A DNA stretch of 64,000 nucleotides from Limnospira fusiformis SAG 85.79 (GCF_012516315.1 NZ_CP051185.1:1291403-1355402); one strand, 5' to 3'. Counted from the first letter of the stretch, positions 44,530 through 54,237 are shown. Program-made: numbers and translations. Notes: generated by a model not told the origin, from the letters alone.

Positions 44530-45354
44530 ATGGAACACCCATTATTAGCAAAGTTCCAAGGCGCTTTGCTAGGCGCGGCTTGCGGTAGTTATCTCAGTCA
44601 TCACCCACCCGAACCGGACTGGGTGGGTTTAACTATGGCTTTCACCGCCAGTCTCATTGAGCATCAAGGCTTAGATTTAGACCATTGGGGTCAAATTTGG
44701 CAAAAAAGCTGCCAGCGCCCCCCAGATAGCCCACCAAACCCCGATGAAGCGGCTTTAATTGCCTTCCCTGTAGCTCTATTTTTCCATGAAAACCGACCCC
44801 TCCAGCAACAGCAATTAAAACAATTAGCCGAAATATGGTCTGAGAGTGATGGCAGTCTGGAAAGGGAAGCCACAATGTTAGTGATGGGTGAAATCATAGC
44901 CCAAATCATGGCAACAGCAAGGGATAATCGCCCCATAATACCGAGGATATTAGAAAACCTATCCACCAACAACACCAGGGTTGAGCAGCAACTGTCTCAG
45001 GTGCAAATAGCCCTAGCTGAATCAATGACGCTGATACAAACACAGGCGCATTTGTCGAGTTTTCCTCATTCCAGCCTAGCCCTAGGATTGTACTGTTTTC
45101 TGAGTACACCTGAGCAACCCCTATTAACCCTAAAGCGTTCATCCCAAGTTAATTCAAGGTCTGCACTGACAACCATCATCAGTGGTATATTATCGGGAGC
45201 CTATAATACTCTGTTAGGCATTCCTGTCGGTTGGAGAATCAACCATCAAACTCCCCACCCCCCAGCGGAAATCTCTATGCTTGACCTAGGAGAAAAATTA
45301 TTTAAAATTTGGTCTGGGGTTGATCCATGCGCCCTGGACAGTGCTTTAATTTAA
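44530..45354 (+). CDS. degenerate ADP-ribosylglycohydrolase-like protein
   Basis: The 274 residues show the outline of the ADP-ribosylglycohydrolase (ARH/DraG) fold: an N-terminal FQGALLGAACGSYLSH (family form GALLGxAxGDALG) and a C-terminal SGILSGAYNTLLGIPVGWR (family form GALAGAxxGxxAIPxxW). The metal-binding Asp residues are missing: the early GD is changed to GS, and no TDDT motif is seen. It is therefore likely inactive as a hydrolase, or has a changed role. It is cyanobacterial in style, directly after aroQ. Confidence 0.7.
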   Translation: MEHPLLAKFQGALLGAACGSYLSHHPPEPDWVGLTMAFTASLIEHQGLDLDHWGQIWQKSCQRPPDSPPNPDEAALIAFPVALFFHENRPLQQQQLKQLAEIWSESDGSLEREATMLVMGEIIAQIMATARDNRPIIPRILENLSTNNTRVEQQLSQVQIALAESMTLIQTQAHLSSFPHSSLALGLYCFLSTPEQPLLTLKRSSQVNSRSALTTIISGILSGAYNTLLGIPVGWRINHQTPHPPAEISMLDLGEKLFKIWSGVDPCALDSALI

Positions 45355-45418
45355 CAGGTCCACAATATGGCGGGGGTTATCTAGCGATCGAAAGGCGATC
45401 GCATTATTCTCCATAGTC

Positions 45419-45584
45419 TTAGATCAGGGGTTTTGCTTCTGGAAGTTTGCCGATCCGATATTTGGTGGCAATTTCCCAGACGGTGGGACTGCTAACCATA
45501 ATGTAATGGTTGGGGTTACGAATTGTGGTCATTGAAAAGCCACCAGAGGAGGATATGAGTATCAACGAGATAGCTTATTCCCAT
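45419..45584 (-). pseudogene. VapC-like PIN-domain toxin, truncated and frameshifted
   Basis: From ATG 45584 (overlapping the antitoxin's end) the minus strand reads MGISYLVDTHILLWWLFNDH and then meets a stop. In the next frame it resumes as IRNPNHYIMVSSPTVWEIA, then TKYRIGKLPEAKPLI and a stop at 45419. This is the N-terminal half of a PIN-domain RNase (first acidic residue in LVDTHILLWWL) with about ten residues missing at the joint and the C-terminal half lost. A working toxin is not possible. Confidence 0.82.
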
Positions 45585-45811
45585 CGCTGCAATTCTTCTT
45601 CTGGTAAAGGTTCAAAAAATGCGTCTGAGAGTTCTCCGGTGAGTAAACCAGGGCGGCGCGGTTCCGCTTCGTTATCGGTCACAGTGGCAGATTTTTCTGG
45701 ATTTAAACCCAAACGGAAATAGTGAATTAGGTCATAAATTTCGGTGAGTTTGTCTTCGGGAATAGCTTGTAATTCTTGGATGATTTTTTCAATTAACATA
45801 AATTCTGCCAT
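45575..45811 (-). CDS. VapB-like antitoxin (DUF2281 type)
   Basis: The 78 residues start MAEFMLIEKIIQELQAIPED, continue KLTEIYDLIHYFRLGL and end RPGLLTGELSDAFFEPLPEEELQRWE. The last part is the toxin-binding tail typical of DUF2281/VapB-type antitoxins paired with PIN toxins. A second Met at residue 5 is an alternative start. The partner toxin gene directly downstream, overlapping by 10 bp, is destroyed, so the antitoxin is an orphan. It may still bind its own promoter or block related toxins elsewhere. Confidence 0.8.
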   Translation of the reverse strand: MAEFMLIEKIIQELQAIPEDKLTEIYDLIHYFRLGLNPEKSATVTDNEAEPRRPGLLTGELSDAFFEPLPEEELQRWE

Positions 45812-45847
45812 ATTCCATGGTTAGATTAACTAGAAATATCCCAAATT

Positions 45848-46009
45848 TTAGGCGGCGGTGTCCTCGTTACTGGCAGCCATTTCTTTAGCCTTTTCGCTGG
45901 TGAGATTTTTCTGGGTGTTGGGTTTCGTCCCATAACTCATCCAAGCTGAGGGCGTGGGAGTAACTTTACCCCAGCCACACTCTACACACTGCACATATGT
46001 TGTCCCCAC
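45848..46009 (-). CDS. possible 53-aa protein with a CxxC pair
   Basis: A GTG-started frame reads VGTTYVQCVECGWGKVTPTP, then SAWMSYGTKPNTQKNLTSEK and a short acidic end. The CVEC pair looks like half of a zinc ribbon and the text is not low-complexity, so it may be a small gene or the tail of a broken one. A stop lies only a few codons upstream, and it overlaps the secreted gene's end by 28 bp. A shorter start at the internal Met (30 residues) is possible. I am unsure it is real. Confidence 0.3.
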   Translation of the reverse strand: MGTTYVQCVECGWGKVTPTPSAWMSYGTKPNTQKNLTSEKAKEMAASNEDTAA

Positions 46010-46449
46010 CTGAGAACATTGCCCGGATCAATACATTGAAACTGCCGAACAGAACCATTGACTATTCCAAAAGTTAGACTCAGACCTGTTCTATATTTGG
46101 CATAGGTAACAGCACTGACATCGCCACAATTGCTGATTATTTGGTGCGATAGAGAGTTAAGCATTTGAGGAGAATTTAATATATCATCCGCCCACTCAAA
46201 TTGTCGTGGATGAAAGGGGTATCCACCTAACTTAACTACTAGATGAGCCAATCGACCGGAAGGAAAAGCCCGCCACCTTTCTCTAACGTCCCTAACTTCA
46301 AAGTTAACAACGATATTCCGACGATTTTGAATAGTGGTCCTAACGTTTATTACTGCATTACGACAAGAATTAGACTGTGCAAAAGATGGCAATTGACTGC
46401 CAAAAAGCAGACTTATACTACAAAAGAGAACGGTGATTGATTGTTTCAT
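45982..46449 (-). CDS. exported hypothetical protein, 155 aa
   Basis: A clear Sec signal peptide (MKQSITVLFCSISLLFGSQL... ending SFAQS) starts the protein. The mature part has several cysteines (SNSCRNAVI; ISNCGDVSA; FQCIDPGN; HMCSV) that could form disulfides. It includes TTIQNRRNIVVNFEVRDVRE and GLSLTFGIVNGSVRQF. I recognise no family. It stands alone between the antitoxin region and a 440-bp gap. Confidence 0.7.
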   Translation of the reverse strand: MKQSITVLFCSISLLFGSQLPSFAQSNSCRNAVINVRTTIQNRRNIVVNFEVRDVRERWRAFPSGRLAHLVVKLGGYPFHPRQFEWADDILNSPQMLNSLSHQIISNCGDVSAVTYAKYRTGLSLTFGIVNGSVRQFQCIDPGNVLRWGQHMCSV

Positions 46450-46892
46450 AAAAAACTCCTATCCGTGATGGCGGCGAGGGTGGTAAAGGTTTCTTAGGAG
46501 GTTTGGGGGGTGGCTATGGTCTCAAGGCGGGGGTTCCCGGCGGATAGATTCTGGCTTTGACTCCCTTGTGAATAAACTCGATCGCACCATTAGCACTATA
46601 ATACCATCAGAGGATAGGTGATTGTCGATTTTCCGGGCAAGTCGCCCCTCAATTCCCGCCGCCAATCTATGTATCCCGACACTCAAAAAAGGGGGTGGTT
46701 CGCGGGACTTATACCCGTCCGAACAAAACACAAGTTAAAATAACAAATACTGCCCGCCGCTAGGCAGAAAAGGGGCGGATTCGAGGGGTCTAGGACCTAA
46801 ATAACTACTGGTGCGGAAATATGACTCATCCCAATTGAGGAATATCGCGCCGGGGATTTAGGTTAAATTTAAATTGTGCCGGATAGGTTTGT
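46450..46892. other. intergenic region before the HD hydrolase gene
   Basis: About 440 bp with no credible gene. It has a G-rich stretch near 46465-46515, a TGCCcgccgctagGGCA-like hairpin around 46752-46767 and no strong promoter words. A 69-codon minus-strand frame (46522-46731) has no family features or ribosome-binding site and is not accepted. Confidence 0.5.
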
Positions 46893-49406
46893 ATGGATAG
46901 GTTTGAGTCAATCACCCGACAGATTGAAAGGCTTCGGAGTCATACTCGCCATTTATCATCGCGAGGAGGGACTGCTGAAGTGGTAAATCAGGGTACAAAT
47001 AAGCAAAAATCTAGTGCGATCGCATTGAATAACTCAGAAACTGCGGCGGGAAACGGTAACGGTTCCCCGACCCGGAAAAGGCGATCGTCTCAAATCGGTT
47101 ATCCCCTCCTGTGGGTAATAGCAATTAGCACCCTCACAGGTGTCATGGGGGTTCGCTTTTATAACCAACCCAGATTATCAGTCGGCAGATATGCTCCCGA
47201 ATCCTTTATCGCTCCGGCTGATGCTACTATTGAAGACATAAAAACCACCGAAGAAAAGCGCCGAGCCGCTCAGATGGGGGAGATATCCGTTCTGGTTATC
47301 GATCCGACTATTGACCGGGAAATTCTGCAAAACCTGGAATCAGTATTTGATCAAATTAACACCATTCGAGAATTAGCTGGACCCCTTCCCTATGTTAACA
47401 CTGGCATTGTCTCCACAGATGTCCAGAGCCATATTCGCCAGCTACCACAACGACAATGGCAAGAGTTGATTACCAAAGTTAATCAGACCCCTAGTTTAGA
47501 AACCACCGACGAACCGGAAACCGTCACGGTCGATAAATCTAATATCCAAAAGTTTAAGAGTAAATTGGAGCAGGAAAGACAGCAACGTAAGGCTTATTTA
47601 CAACTGTCTCAATACCGCAACCGAGTTGACGAGGAAGTTTTTTCAGATTTAATCTCGGAAATCTCAAATGCTCGTCGCAGCTATGCCCAAGCGGTTGATT
47701 TACTCTCCGAACAACAGACCTCAGAAGCTAGAGAGCTATATGATAGCACTGTATTAAACTGGTCTGATCAACTATGGCAAGAGACCCAATTTAGCATTTT
47801 ACAGATAGCTAGACAAATGCTATCCCAAGGTATCGCTCTAGGTTTACCTAATGACATTATCAGACAAGCTGCCAGTCTCCATATTAACGGTGTAATTCCC
47901 CCAGAATCCCAAGGCTTTGCTAATACAGTTTTAACCAGATATCTCCGACCTAATTTGATTAAAGATCCCGTAGCTACCCGACGACGAGCTGAATTAGCTG
48001 CCCAAAAAGTTGAAACTGTGATGGTGAATGTCAATCAAGGTGATGTGATTATCCAAGAAGGTGAGACGATCACTCAGCGAGAATTTGTCATCCTTGACTA
48101 TTTTGGGAAGAGTGAACGGGGGATTAATTGGAGAGGCTTAATGGGGTTTGTCTGCTTAGTGACAGTCTCGATTGTGATTGTGCTTGTAGTACAAAGAAAA
48201 TTCCGTCCGGGTTTGCGACGACGAGATTATATTCTCTTATTGATACTAAGTCTCAGCACTCCGGTGTTATTACTGTTAAAAATACCAGCTACGAATTTGC
48301 CAGCGGTGGGGTTATTAATCGGGAGTTTTTATGGCTCTGCAGTCGGTGTGACTGTGGTAACTCTCCTATCAATAATGCTTCCCATTGGTATGGAAATTGA
48401 GACCATTTCCCTGGTGGCTAGTGCCGCTGGTGGTCTGGTGGGTAGTTTAATGGCTGGAAAGTTGCGATCGCGTGAAGAATTAGCCCTCCTAGGTGGGGCG
48501 GTAGGTATAACTCAAGGGCTAGTTTATTTAATCGCTACCCTGATGGTAAGTTCTACGGCTACGGTGATTTTTCATGTGCTGCTGGGGGCGGTCACTCTCA
48601 AAGTTTTGGAAGGTTTGGCTTGGAGTATTGTCGCTTTAGGATTAAGCCCCTATTTAGAGCACGTTTTTGACCTAATTACACCCATACGACTAGCAGAATT
48701 AGCTAATCCGAATCGCCCCCTACTGAAAAGATTAGCCACAGAAGCTCCTGGCACTTTTCAGCATACCATGTTTGTGGCTAGTTTAGCAGAAGCCGCCGCC
48801 AGTCACCTAGGCTGTAATGTGGAACTGGTACGGACGGGAACCCTTTACCATGATATTGGTAAAATGCACGACCCCCTAGGATTTATTGAAAATCAGATGG
48901 GTGGTCCGAATAAACATGATGAAATTGACGACCCCACAGAAAGCGCTCGCATTATTAAAAAGCACGTCAGCGAGGGTTTAGTTATGGCTCGTAAATGTCG
49001 CTTACCTAAAGCTATTCAGGCTTTTATCCCCGAACATCAGGGACAAATGTTGATTGCTTATTTTTACTATGCAGCCCAACAAAAAGCCAAAGAAGATAAT
49101 AGCATTGTAGTTAAGGAAGAAGATTTCCGCTATGATGGACCTATCCCCCAATCTAAGGAAACTGGTATTGTCATGTTAGCAGATTCCTGTGAGGCGGCAT
49201 TGCGATCGCTTAAAGATGCCACCCACGAAGAAGCCTTACAAATGGTTAATAAAATTCTGCGCGCTCGGTGGCAAGATAATCAATTAGTAGATTCGGGATT
49301 AACACGGGAAGACATGGCAAAAATTGCCGAAATTTTCGTCCGGGTCTGGGAACAAGTTAACCATAAACGTATCGCTTACCCCAAAGGTGTTTTCTCATCA
49401 AGATAA
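46893..49406 (+). CDS. 7TM-HD phosphodiesterase (YqfF/PgpH family)
   Basis: The 837-residue protein starts with about 60 cytosolic residues and one membrane segment (YPLLWVIAISTLTGVMGV). A long extracytoplasmic 7TMR-HDED domain follows (about 90-405), then seven membrane segments (about 410-600). The C-terminal HD domain has HTMFVASLAEAAASHLG, the HDIGKMHDP catalytic motif, FIPEHQGQM and MLADSCEAALRSL. PgpH proteins hydrolyse cyclic di-AMP, which controls K+ and osmotic balance. The substrate is inferred from family. A 96-aa unknown follows after 14 bp and probably shares its transcript. Confidence 0.9.
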   Translation: MDRFESITRQIERLRSHTRHLSSRGGTAEVVNQGTNKQKSSAIALNNSETAAGNGNGSPTRKRRSSQIGYPLLWVIAISTLTGVMGVRFYNQPRLSVGRYAPESFIAPADATIEDIKTTEEKRRAAQMGEISVLVIDPTIDREILQNLESVFDQINTIRELAGPLPYVNTGIVSTDVQSHIRQLPQRQWQELITKVNQTPSLETTDEPETVTVDKSNIQKFKSKLEQERQQRKAYLQLSQYRNRVDEEVFSDLISEISNARRSYAQAVDLLSEQQTSEARELYDSTVLNWSDQLWQETQFSILQIARQMLSQGIALGLPNDIIRQAASLHINGVIPPESQGFANTVLTRYLRPNLIKDPVATRRRAELAAQKVETVMVNVNQGDVIIQEGETITQREFVILDYFGKSERGINWRGLMGFVCLVTVSIVIVLVVQRKFRPGLRRRDYILLLILSLSTPVLLLLKIPATNLPAVGLLIGSFYGSAVGVTVVTLLSIMLPIGMEIETISLVASAAGGLVGSLMAGKLRSREELALLGGAVGITQGLVYLIATLMVSSTATVIFHVLLGAVTLKVLEGLAWSIVALGLSPYLEHVFDLITPIRLAELANPNRPLLKRLATEAPGTFQHTMFVASLAEAAASHLGCNVELVRTGTLYHDIGKMHDPLGFIENQMGGPNKHDEIDDPTESARIIKKHVSEGLVMARKCRLPKAIQAFIPEHQGQMLIAYFYYAAQQKAKEDNSIVVKEEDFRYDGPIPQSKETGIVMLADSCEAALRSLKDATHEEALQMVNKILRARWQDNQLVDSGLTREDMAKIAEIFVRVWEQVNHKRIAYPKGVFSSR

Positions 49407-49420
49407 TGGATAATTGACAA

Positions 49421-49711
49421 ATGTTTTCCCAAGTTTATTATTTACTCTGCTCTCAAAAAGATGGTCAATATGTAGCCGCTCATCCTAACCCGGATTTACC
49501 CGAAAGCTATGTGCTGCTATTTGCCGAACATTTTGAAGCCCTTAGCTACCTGAACCAACATGGCGCAGAAGTTAGCGATCGCTTTACCGTTGAATCTATC
49601 TCAGGTTCTCAAATCCAAAGCATTGTTCAACGTTGGGGATTTTCTGGCTTGGGGATGGTCAAAGACCCCCTGATTCCCACCATTGAATTTTTATCCATTC
49701 AACCGGGATAA
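49421..49711 (+). CDS. hypothetical protein, 96 aa, behind the HD hydrolase
   Basis: The 96 residues start MFSQVYYLLCSQKDGQYVAA and continue with LLFAEHFEALSYLNQHGAEV and ISGSQIQSIVQRWGFSGLGM. It is a compact soluble protein without signal peptide or recognised motif. The 14-bp gap to the phosphodiesterase gene suggests translational coupling and a linked role. Confidence 0.7.
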   Translation: MFSQVYYLLCSQKDGQYVAAHPNPDLPESYVLLFAEHFEALSYLNQHGAEVSDRFTVESISGSQIQSIVQRWGFSGLGMVKDPLIPTIEFLSIQPG

Positions 49712-49828
49712 TAATAACCGCTCCCTGGGGTATTTCCTCTAACTGCATTTCACAGATGCCATCTAGCCCTCAATGTGCAAAAATAATCCCAGAGAGTTCT
49801 ATGATCATCAACAGCGCGGAGTTAAACT

Positions 49829-52408
49829 GTGGAGTCCCGATATAATCCTGCATCCATCGAACAGAAGTGGCAAAACACATGGGCTGAACAGGGGTTGTAC
49901 CAAACCCATCAAGACCCCAATAAACCCAAATTTTATGCCCTATCCATGTTTCCCTACCCATCGGGAAGCCTGCACATGGGTCATGTGCGTAATTACACCA
50001 TCACCGATGTAATCGCGCGACTGAAGCGGATGCAAGGATATCGCGTCCTACACCCCATGGGATGGGATGCCTTTGGACTACCAGCCGAAAATGCAGCCAT
50101 TGATCGCGGTATCCCTCCCCAAACCTGGACTTATCAAAACATCGCCCAAATGCGCGAACAACTCCAACGGCTGGGATTTTCCATTGATTGGGATGCTGAA
50201 GTAACCACCTGTTCGCCGGAATATTATCGCTGGACTCAGTGGATTTTTCTGCAATTTTTCCAAGCCGGACTCGCCTACCAAAAAGAATCGGCGGTTAACT
50301 GGGACCCCATCGACCAAACCGTATTAGCTAACGAACAAGTAGATAATGAGGGGCGTTCCTGGCGTTCTGGTGCCATAGTAGAACGGAAATTATTGCGCCA
50401 GTGGTTCCTCAAAATTACCGACTACGCCGAAGAACTCCTCAATGACCTGGAAAAACTCCCCGGTTGGCCAGAACGAGTGAAACTAATGCAGGCTAACTGG
50501 ATTGGTAAATCTGTGGGGGCGCGTTTAGATTTCCCCATTGTGGGAGTTGATGATCAAATCTCTGTGTTTACCACCCGTCCTGATACGGTCTATGGGGTGA
50601 CTTACGTTGTTCTCGCCCCAGAACATCCCTTAGTCGCCCAAGTTACCACAAAAGACCGCAAAGCTGAGGTAGAAGCCTTTATTAAACAAGTGACGGCTGA
50701 AAGCGAAATGGAACGCACCGCTGAGGATAAACCCAAGCGCGGCATTCCCACGGGTGGAAAAGCTATCAATCCTTTTACTAAAAAAGAGGTTCCTATTTGG
50801 ATTGCGGATTATGTCCTCTATGAATACGGAACTGGCGCGGTGATGGGGGTTCCCGCCCATGATGTCAGAGATTTTGCCTTTGCTACTCAATACAATTTAC
50901 CCATTCGCCAGGTGATTGTTCCTGATGATGCTGATAACGATAATGACCCGGATGATGAGGTGAAGCAAGCCTACACGGAACCGGGAATTATGGTAGACTC
51001 AGGACCTTTTAGCGGCGAACACTCTAGCCACGGTAAACAGGCGGTGATTGAGTATGCGGAAGATGAAGGCTATGGGGAAGGAAGGGTTCAATATCGCCTC
51101 CGGGATTGGTTGATTTCTCGTCAACGCTATTGGGGTTGTCCGATTCCGATTATTCATTGTCCTGACTGTGGGGCGGTTCCGGTTCCTGATGGGGATTTAC
51201 CTGTGAAATTGCCGCAAAATGTGGAATTTAGCGGCCGTGGTCCGTCTCCGTTGGCAACTTTGGAAGATTGGGTTAATGTTCCCTGTCCTAGTTGTGGCAC
51301 GCCAGCCAAGCGGGAAACTGACACTATGGATACGTTTATTGATTCTTCCTGGTATTTCCTGCGCTATCCTGATGCTCAAAATGCTGACCAGGTTTTTGAT
51401 GTGGCTCAGACTAATGATTGGATGCCTGTTGATCAGTATGTGGGGGGGATTGAACACGCGATTCTACATTTGTTGTATTCTCGCTTTTTTACCAAGGTAT
51501 TACGCGATCGCAATTTATTAAAGTTTGATGAACCTTTCCAACGGTTATTAACTCAGGGGATGGTGCAGGGGATTACTTACAAAAACCCGAAAACTGGTAA
51601 ATATATCCCCCCGAATCTAGTTAACACCAATGAACCCAAAGACCCGGAAACAGGCGATCGCTTGCAGGTTTTCTTTGAGAAAATGTCGAAATCCAAATAT
51701 AATGGAGTTGATCCATTATTGGTAATGGAAAAATATGGCGCAGACACCGCCCGTATGTTTATCCTCTTTAAAGCACCCCCAGAAAAGGATTTAGAATGGG
51801 ATGATGCTGATGTCGAAGGACAATTTAGATTCCTGAATCGGGTATGGCGGTTAGTTACCGAATTTGCGGCTAATCACTCGGTTAGTAGTACCAAATCAAC
51901 TACTGGGAATCTGAATAAAGCCGAAAAAGACCTGCGCCGCGCTATCCATAATGCTATTAAAGAAGTTACCGAGGATTTAGAGGGGGATTACCAATTTAAT
52001 ACAGCCGTATCGGAAATGATGAAATTGAGTAACGCCCTATCTGATAACAGCAAAATTCAAGACTCCCCCATTTATCAGGAAGGAATCGAGACTCTGTTAA
52101 AACTTCTGGCTCCTTTTAGTCCCCATATTACTGAGGATTTGTGGCATCAAATTGGTCATAGTGATTCAGTTCATCTACAGTCTTGGCCGACATTTGACCC
52201 CAGTGCTTTAGTGGTGGATGAAATCACCTTAGTAATTCAAATCAATGGTAAAACTCGCGGCACTATTCAGGTGGCTAGTGGGGCGGATAAGTCTACTTTG
52301 GAACAACTAGCCAAAGACTCAGAAATTGCTCAACGACACCTGGAGGGTAAGCAACTACGCAAGGTGATTGTTGTACCTGGTAAGTTAGTCAATTTTGTGG
52401 TCGGTTAA
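49829..52408 (+). CDS. leuS: leucyl-tRNA synthetase
   Basis: The 859-residue protein uses a GTG start ([20 protein letters not shown]) and is full-length bacterial LeuRS. The HIGH motif is [14 protein letters not shown]; the CP1 editing domain is present ([40 protein letters not shown]). The zinc/leucine-specific region is [17 protein letters not shown] is [13 protein letters not shown], and the C-terminal domain is present ([20 protein letters not shown]). It charges tRNA-Leu in translation. No T-box is expected or seen in cyanobacteria. Downstream is a 109-bp tandem repeat pair. Confidence 0.97.
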   Translation: MESRYNPASIEQKWQNTWAEQGLYQTHQDPNKPKFYALSMFPYPSGSLHMGHVRNYTITDVIARLKRMQGYRVLHPMGWDAFGLPAENAAIDRGIPPQTWTYQNIAQMREQLQRLGFSIDWDAEVTTCSPEYYRWTQWIFLQFFQAGLAYQKESAVNWDPIDQTVLANEQVDNEGRSWRSGAIVERKLLRQWFLKITDYAEELLNDLEKLPGWPERVKLMQANWIGKSVGARLDFPIVGVDDQISVFTTRPDTVYGVTYVVLAPEHPLVAQVTTKDRKAEVEAFIKQVTAESEMERTAEDKPKRGIPTGGKAINPFTKKEVPIWIADYVLYEYGTGAVMGVPAHDVRDFAFATQYNLPIRQVIVPDDADNDNDPDDEVKQAYTEPGIMVDSGPFSGEHSSHGKQAVIEYAEDEGYGEGRVQYRLRDWLISRQRYWGCPIPIIHCPDCGAVPVPDGDLPVKLPQNVEFSGRGPSPLATLEDWVNVPCPSCGTPAKRETDTMDTFIDSSWYFLRYPDAQNADQVFDVAQTNDWMPVDQYVGGIEHAILHLLYSRFFTKVLRDRNLLKFDEPFQRLLTQGMVQGITYKNPKTGKYIPPNLVNTNEPKDPETGDRLQVFFEKMSKSKYNGVDPLLVMEKYGADTARMFILFKAPPEKDLEWDDADVEGQFRFLNRVWRLVTEFAANHSVSSTKSTTGNLNKAEKDLRRAIHNAIKEVTEDLEGDYQFNTAVSEMMKLSNALSDNSKIQDSPIYQEGIETLLKLLAPFSPHITEDLWHQIGHSDSVHLQSWPTFDPSALVVDEITLVIQINGKTRGTIQVASGADKSTLEQLAKDSEIAQRHLEGKQLRKVIVVPGKLVNFVVG

Positions 52409-52421
52409 TTTACCATTTAAC

Positions 52422-52651
52422 GATTTGGGTAGGGTGCGTCCAAACCCGGCTATATGAATCCTCACCGAATAACTATCGGCTGACGCACCTTCAATCAATT
52501 ATCGGGTGTTCAGGATAATTCTCTAATCATGATTTGGGTAGGGTGCGTCCAAACCCGGCTATATAAATCCTCACCGAATAACTATCGGCTGACGCACCTT
52601 CAATCAATTATCGGGTGTTCAGGATAATTCTCGGTGTCTGACGCACCCTAC
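52422..52651. repeat. 109-bp tandem duplication with GTAGGGTGCGTC inverted arms
   Basis: A 109-bp unit (gatttgggtagggtgcgtcc ... ttctctaatcat) starts at 52422 and again at 52531; the second copy is cut at about 52632. The arm GTAGGGTGCGTC (52429-52440 and 52538-52549) is inverted as GACGCACCCTAC at 52640-52651. Sequences of the GTAGGGTGCGTC...GACGCACCCTAC form are frequent dispersed repeats in cyanobacteria. It lies between the convergent leuS and NikL-like genes. Confidence 0.85.
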
Positions 52652-52672
52652 GGGAACTAGGGTAGCTGGGGG

Positions 52673-53149
52673 TTAAAAGCGGATTTTGTTTTTCATAAAA
52701 TGCCCGAAAAGTCCGAAACAAAGGGCAATTTCTGCGACAATGATTTGATCACCAAAATGGTGATGGCGTTGGGGGGAATGATAATGAACTTGGCTGATAG
52801 CATTTAAGTCAATAATGCGATCGCTGATGGGAATCATCAACTTATCCCAGTGGCTACCTTCGCCAATTTCTACAGCCCAACTACCCATGACTGAGTAATC
52901 AGGTTCAAACAAAAATAAACCGTTTTCGTCTGTTATTCCTTTGGTCTCGGGCAAATTGGAGTCGGCGGGAGGATGCACGACTACATCGGCATTATAAAAG
53001 GCTTCTCCGGTACTAAATACGGCCTCGATTTCTAGGGCTTCCCCTTGTAGATGATAGTTGGTGAGGACACTATGGGCTAAGGCATCTCCGGGAAAACCTA
53101 GGAGACTAATAAAAATGGCGATCGCTACTACAAACTGTTTAAATTTCAT
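52673..53149 (-). CDS. exported NikL-like accessory protein of a Ni/Co transporter
   Basis: The 158-residue protein has a signal peptide (KQFVVAIAIFISLLGFPGDALA) whose likely cleavage leaves an N-terminal His (HSVLTNYHL). An Ig-like carboxypeptidase-regulatory-type domain follows (FSTGEAFYNADVVVHPPADS; KGITDENGLFLFEPDYSVMG). A His-rich end (VHYHSPQRHHHFGDQ) precedes a possible C-terminal membrane segment (IVAEIALCFGLFGHFMK). It is 53 bp downstream of the NicO gene on the same strand, so the two form an operon. This fits NikK/NikL-type subunits that deliver nickel or cobalt. Copper binding of the CopC kind is an alternative. Confidence 0.75.
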   Translation of the reverse strand: MKFKQFVVAIAIFISLLGFPGDALAHSVLTNYHLQGEALEIEAVFSTGEAFYNADVVVHPPADSNLPETKGITDENGLFLFEPDYSVMGSWAVEIGEGSHWDKLMIPISDRIIDLNAISQVHYHSPQRHHHFGDQIIVAEIALCFGLFGHFMKNKIRF

Positions 53150-53202
53150 CGGCTTTGGAGAATACTAAAATTGACTAATTGGCACTACTGATATCGGTCG
53201 TT

Positions 53203-54009
53203 TTAGGCGAAAGAGTGGGCTGAGATAAATGTTAAACCCATGCCAATCAAAACGACAAAGAAGGCACTTACAATAGATAACTTCTGCAAAATCATCTGAT
53301 TTTCTGGGAACTTTTCCAGCCACTGACCAGCATAAACGGCTACTAAGCCTAAACTGACTAGGACTAATGCTAACCCTAAACTAAAACTGCCCACTAGAAA
53401 TAATCCATAGACGATCTGGTGTAGGGCTACTGCACTTAATAACAGAACAAGTGCTGTAGGGCAAGGAACTAACCCGCCAGCAATCCCTAATTTAATCAGA
53501 GATGATACACTACTTGAGGTGTGACTGTGGCTGTGGCTGTGACCGTGGCTGTGACCGTGTCTGTGGCTGTGACTGTGACCGTGGCTGTGACTGTGGCTGT
53601 GACTGTGACTGTGGCTGTGGCTGTGGGAATTTAATCTTTTTCTGAGTAGGTCTAAGCCAATGAGACAAATGGCGAATCCACTGAAACCACTCAGTAGGGG
53701 ATACAATTGTTCTGGTAAGATATATTGGGAAGCAAATAGGGCGATCGCACCTAAGACAAAAACACTGAGGGTATGGGTGGCTGTGGTGGTGACTCCTAGT
53801 AAAATGGCTTGTTGTGGGGTTCCCTTACTGCCGATTAAATAGGCACTTACTAGGGTTTTACCATGTCCTGGGGATAGGGCATGAATTGCACCTAGACCAA
53901 AGGCAATGGCTACCCCTACCAGAATTGTAGTTAAATTCGGATCGGCTGTAAGCAGATTCACCAAATCGGCGCTATGGTTGAGATGGGCGAAAATTAGATT
54001 TGCTCTCAT
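53203..54009 (-). CDS. NicO/RcnA-type nickel/cobalt transporter with His-rich loop
   Basis: The 268-residue protein has six or so membrane segments with the NicO motif GLGAIHALSPGHGKTLVSAYL and later GIAGGLVPCPTALVLLLSAV. A cytosolic loop of about 35 residues (about 130-165) is made almost wholly of His-Ser, His-Gly and His-Arg pairs, a metal-binding feature seen in RcnA-like efflux proteins and other Ni/Co permeases. Its direction (uptake or efflux) cannot be set. It is followed by the NikL-like gene, which argues for transport of nickel or cobalt delivered or taken from outside the membrane. Confidence 0.88.
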   Translation of the reverse strand: MRANLIFAHLNHSADLVNLLTADPNLTTILVGVAIAFGLGAIHALSPGHGKTLVSAYLIGSKGTPQQAILLGVTTTATHTLSVFVLGAIALFASQYILPEQLYPLLSGFSGFAICLIGLDLLRKRLNSHSHSHSHSHSHSHSHGHSHSHRHGHSHGHSHSHSHTSSSVSSLIKLGIAGGLVPCPTALVLLLSAVALHQIVYGLFLVGSFSLGLALVLVSLGLVAVYAGQWLEKFPENQMILQKLSIVSAFFVVLIGMGLTFISAHSFA

Positions 54010-54237
54010 GTTAACAGTGATATGCTATAGGTCTGATTTGACGGTTAAGTTGATATTACGACAATAGCCAATTATAAGCTGTCGTTGATGGATATGGGGA
54101 AAAGTTGCAGGGTGAGTTTTGGTTGATGACTTGTGATTATGATTGATTTGCCCTAATAGTGCGGTTGATTTTTGGGCAGTTTGATAAGTCTCATGGGTGA
54201 GGATTTACAGGTGATTAAATAACGGAGATTTACGGGA

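Noticed and set aside
46522-46731. 69-aa minus-strand frame
   Set aside because: No start signal, no motif and odd composition; treated as non-coding.
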